Below are positions 63,848 to 64,000 of a stretch of 64,000 nt of DNA, in pieces (positions within the stretch are counted from its first letter, which is position 1; each line of letters begins with the position of its first letter). Origin of the DNA: Arsenicibacter sp965247375 (lineage in GTDB: Bacteria; Bacteroidota; Bacteroidia; Cytophagales; Spirosomataceae); assembly GCA_965247375.1 (NCBI GenBank), contig CBDFHU010000032.1:62001-126000 (forward strand). Direction: 5' to 3'. A program made the position numbers and the translations under genes. The notes below the pieces were generated by a model that saw only the letters and a program-made list of their open reading frames with translations, had not been told where the DNA came from and searched no databases.

Positions 63848-64000
63848 TTTACCGGTTATGTGATTTCTGACCGAATGATAATGAATTGTATTGATGCCCC
63901 GAAAAGTGTCGTAAATTAGGTTGTAAGTAGCTGATATTCTGATGTTGTTGACGTTGTCCACGGTTTTGTCCACCCCCTGAACCGCGATAAATCGACACCG

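Noticed and set aside
1..64000. CRISPR arrays, tRNA or rRNA genes, prophage structural genes
   Set aside because: No regularly spaced direct repeats, no clover-leaf-type tRNA sequence and no capsid, tail or terminase-like proteins were seen.

Overview
The window looks like a chromosomal segment of a Bacteroidota bacterium of the order Cytophagales, probably Spirosoma-like. Support: a SusC/SusD pair, type IX secretion (T9SS) C-terminal sorting domains, TAnnTTTG-type -7 promoter elements, almost no Shine-Dalgarno sequences, a Rho with a very long N-terminal insertion, and the block bamD - omega subunit - coaBC - DUF4835 - recN, which is conserved in this phylum. The genus is inference. Base composition is about 50% GC except for one clearly AT-rich island.

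Layout. 0-2.1 kb: an APH-fold kinase-like protein and a HAD phosphatase. 2.1-7.6 kb is accessory DNA: a broken small gene, an AT-rich three-gene island (small beta-rich protein, outer-membrane barrel protein, inner-membrane protein; 2.8-5.9 kb), then a promoterless-looking cassette flanked by two inverted-repeat sites that match integron attC sites and carrying a possible HEPN-type protein. 7.3-19.5 kb: small stress/metabolic genes, a secreted sugar dehydrogenase with a T9SS tail, a TPR histidine kinase with a LytTR regulator, a shrunken duplicate of the sugar-dehydrogenase tail, and a BNR-type gene with two frameshifts. 19.6-31 kb: an M3 peptidase, a Crp-family regulator, a reductase, SusC/SusD and a surface lipoprotein. 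31.1-32.4 kb: a complete IS3-family insertion sequence. 32.6-41 kb: acetyltransferase, giant beta-helix secreted protein, MFS transporter, a HipA-like kinase/DUF3037 pair, DinB and Sir2. 41-46 kb: two membrane-anchored HhH proteins, an OmpA-like protein and rho. 46-64 kb: core genes, namely mscS, coaX, lptC, cytochrome c/SCO, recN, coaBC, omega, bamD, an LptA/OstA-like protein, tilS and a TPR-PD40-OmpA protein.

How genes work together: lptC, the OstA-like protein, bamD, the T9SS substrates and the OmpA-like proteins all serve the envelope; coaX and coaBC supply two of the steps of coenzyme A synthesis; the kinase at 14-16 kb and its LytTR regulator form a two-component pair.

An important caution: sir2, the second HhH gene, the OmpA-like gene and rho (40.7-45.7 kb) contain roughly twenty single-base insertions or deletions, most at short homopolymers, and the BNR, SusD and one small gene have similar single events. 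Because rho is among them, I read these mainly as sequence errors rather than gene decay.

The most promising unexplored items are the attC-flanked cassette at 6.0-7.1 kb and the AT-rich envelope island just upstream of it.
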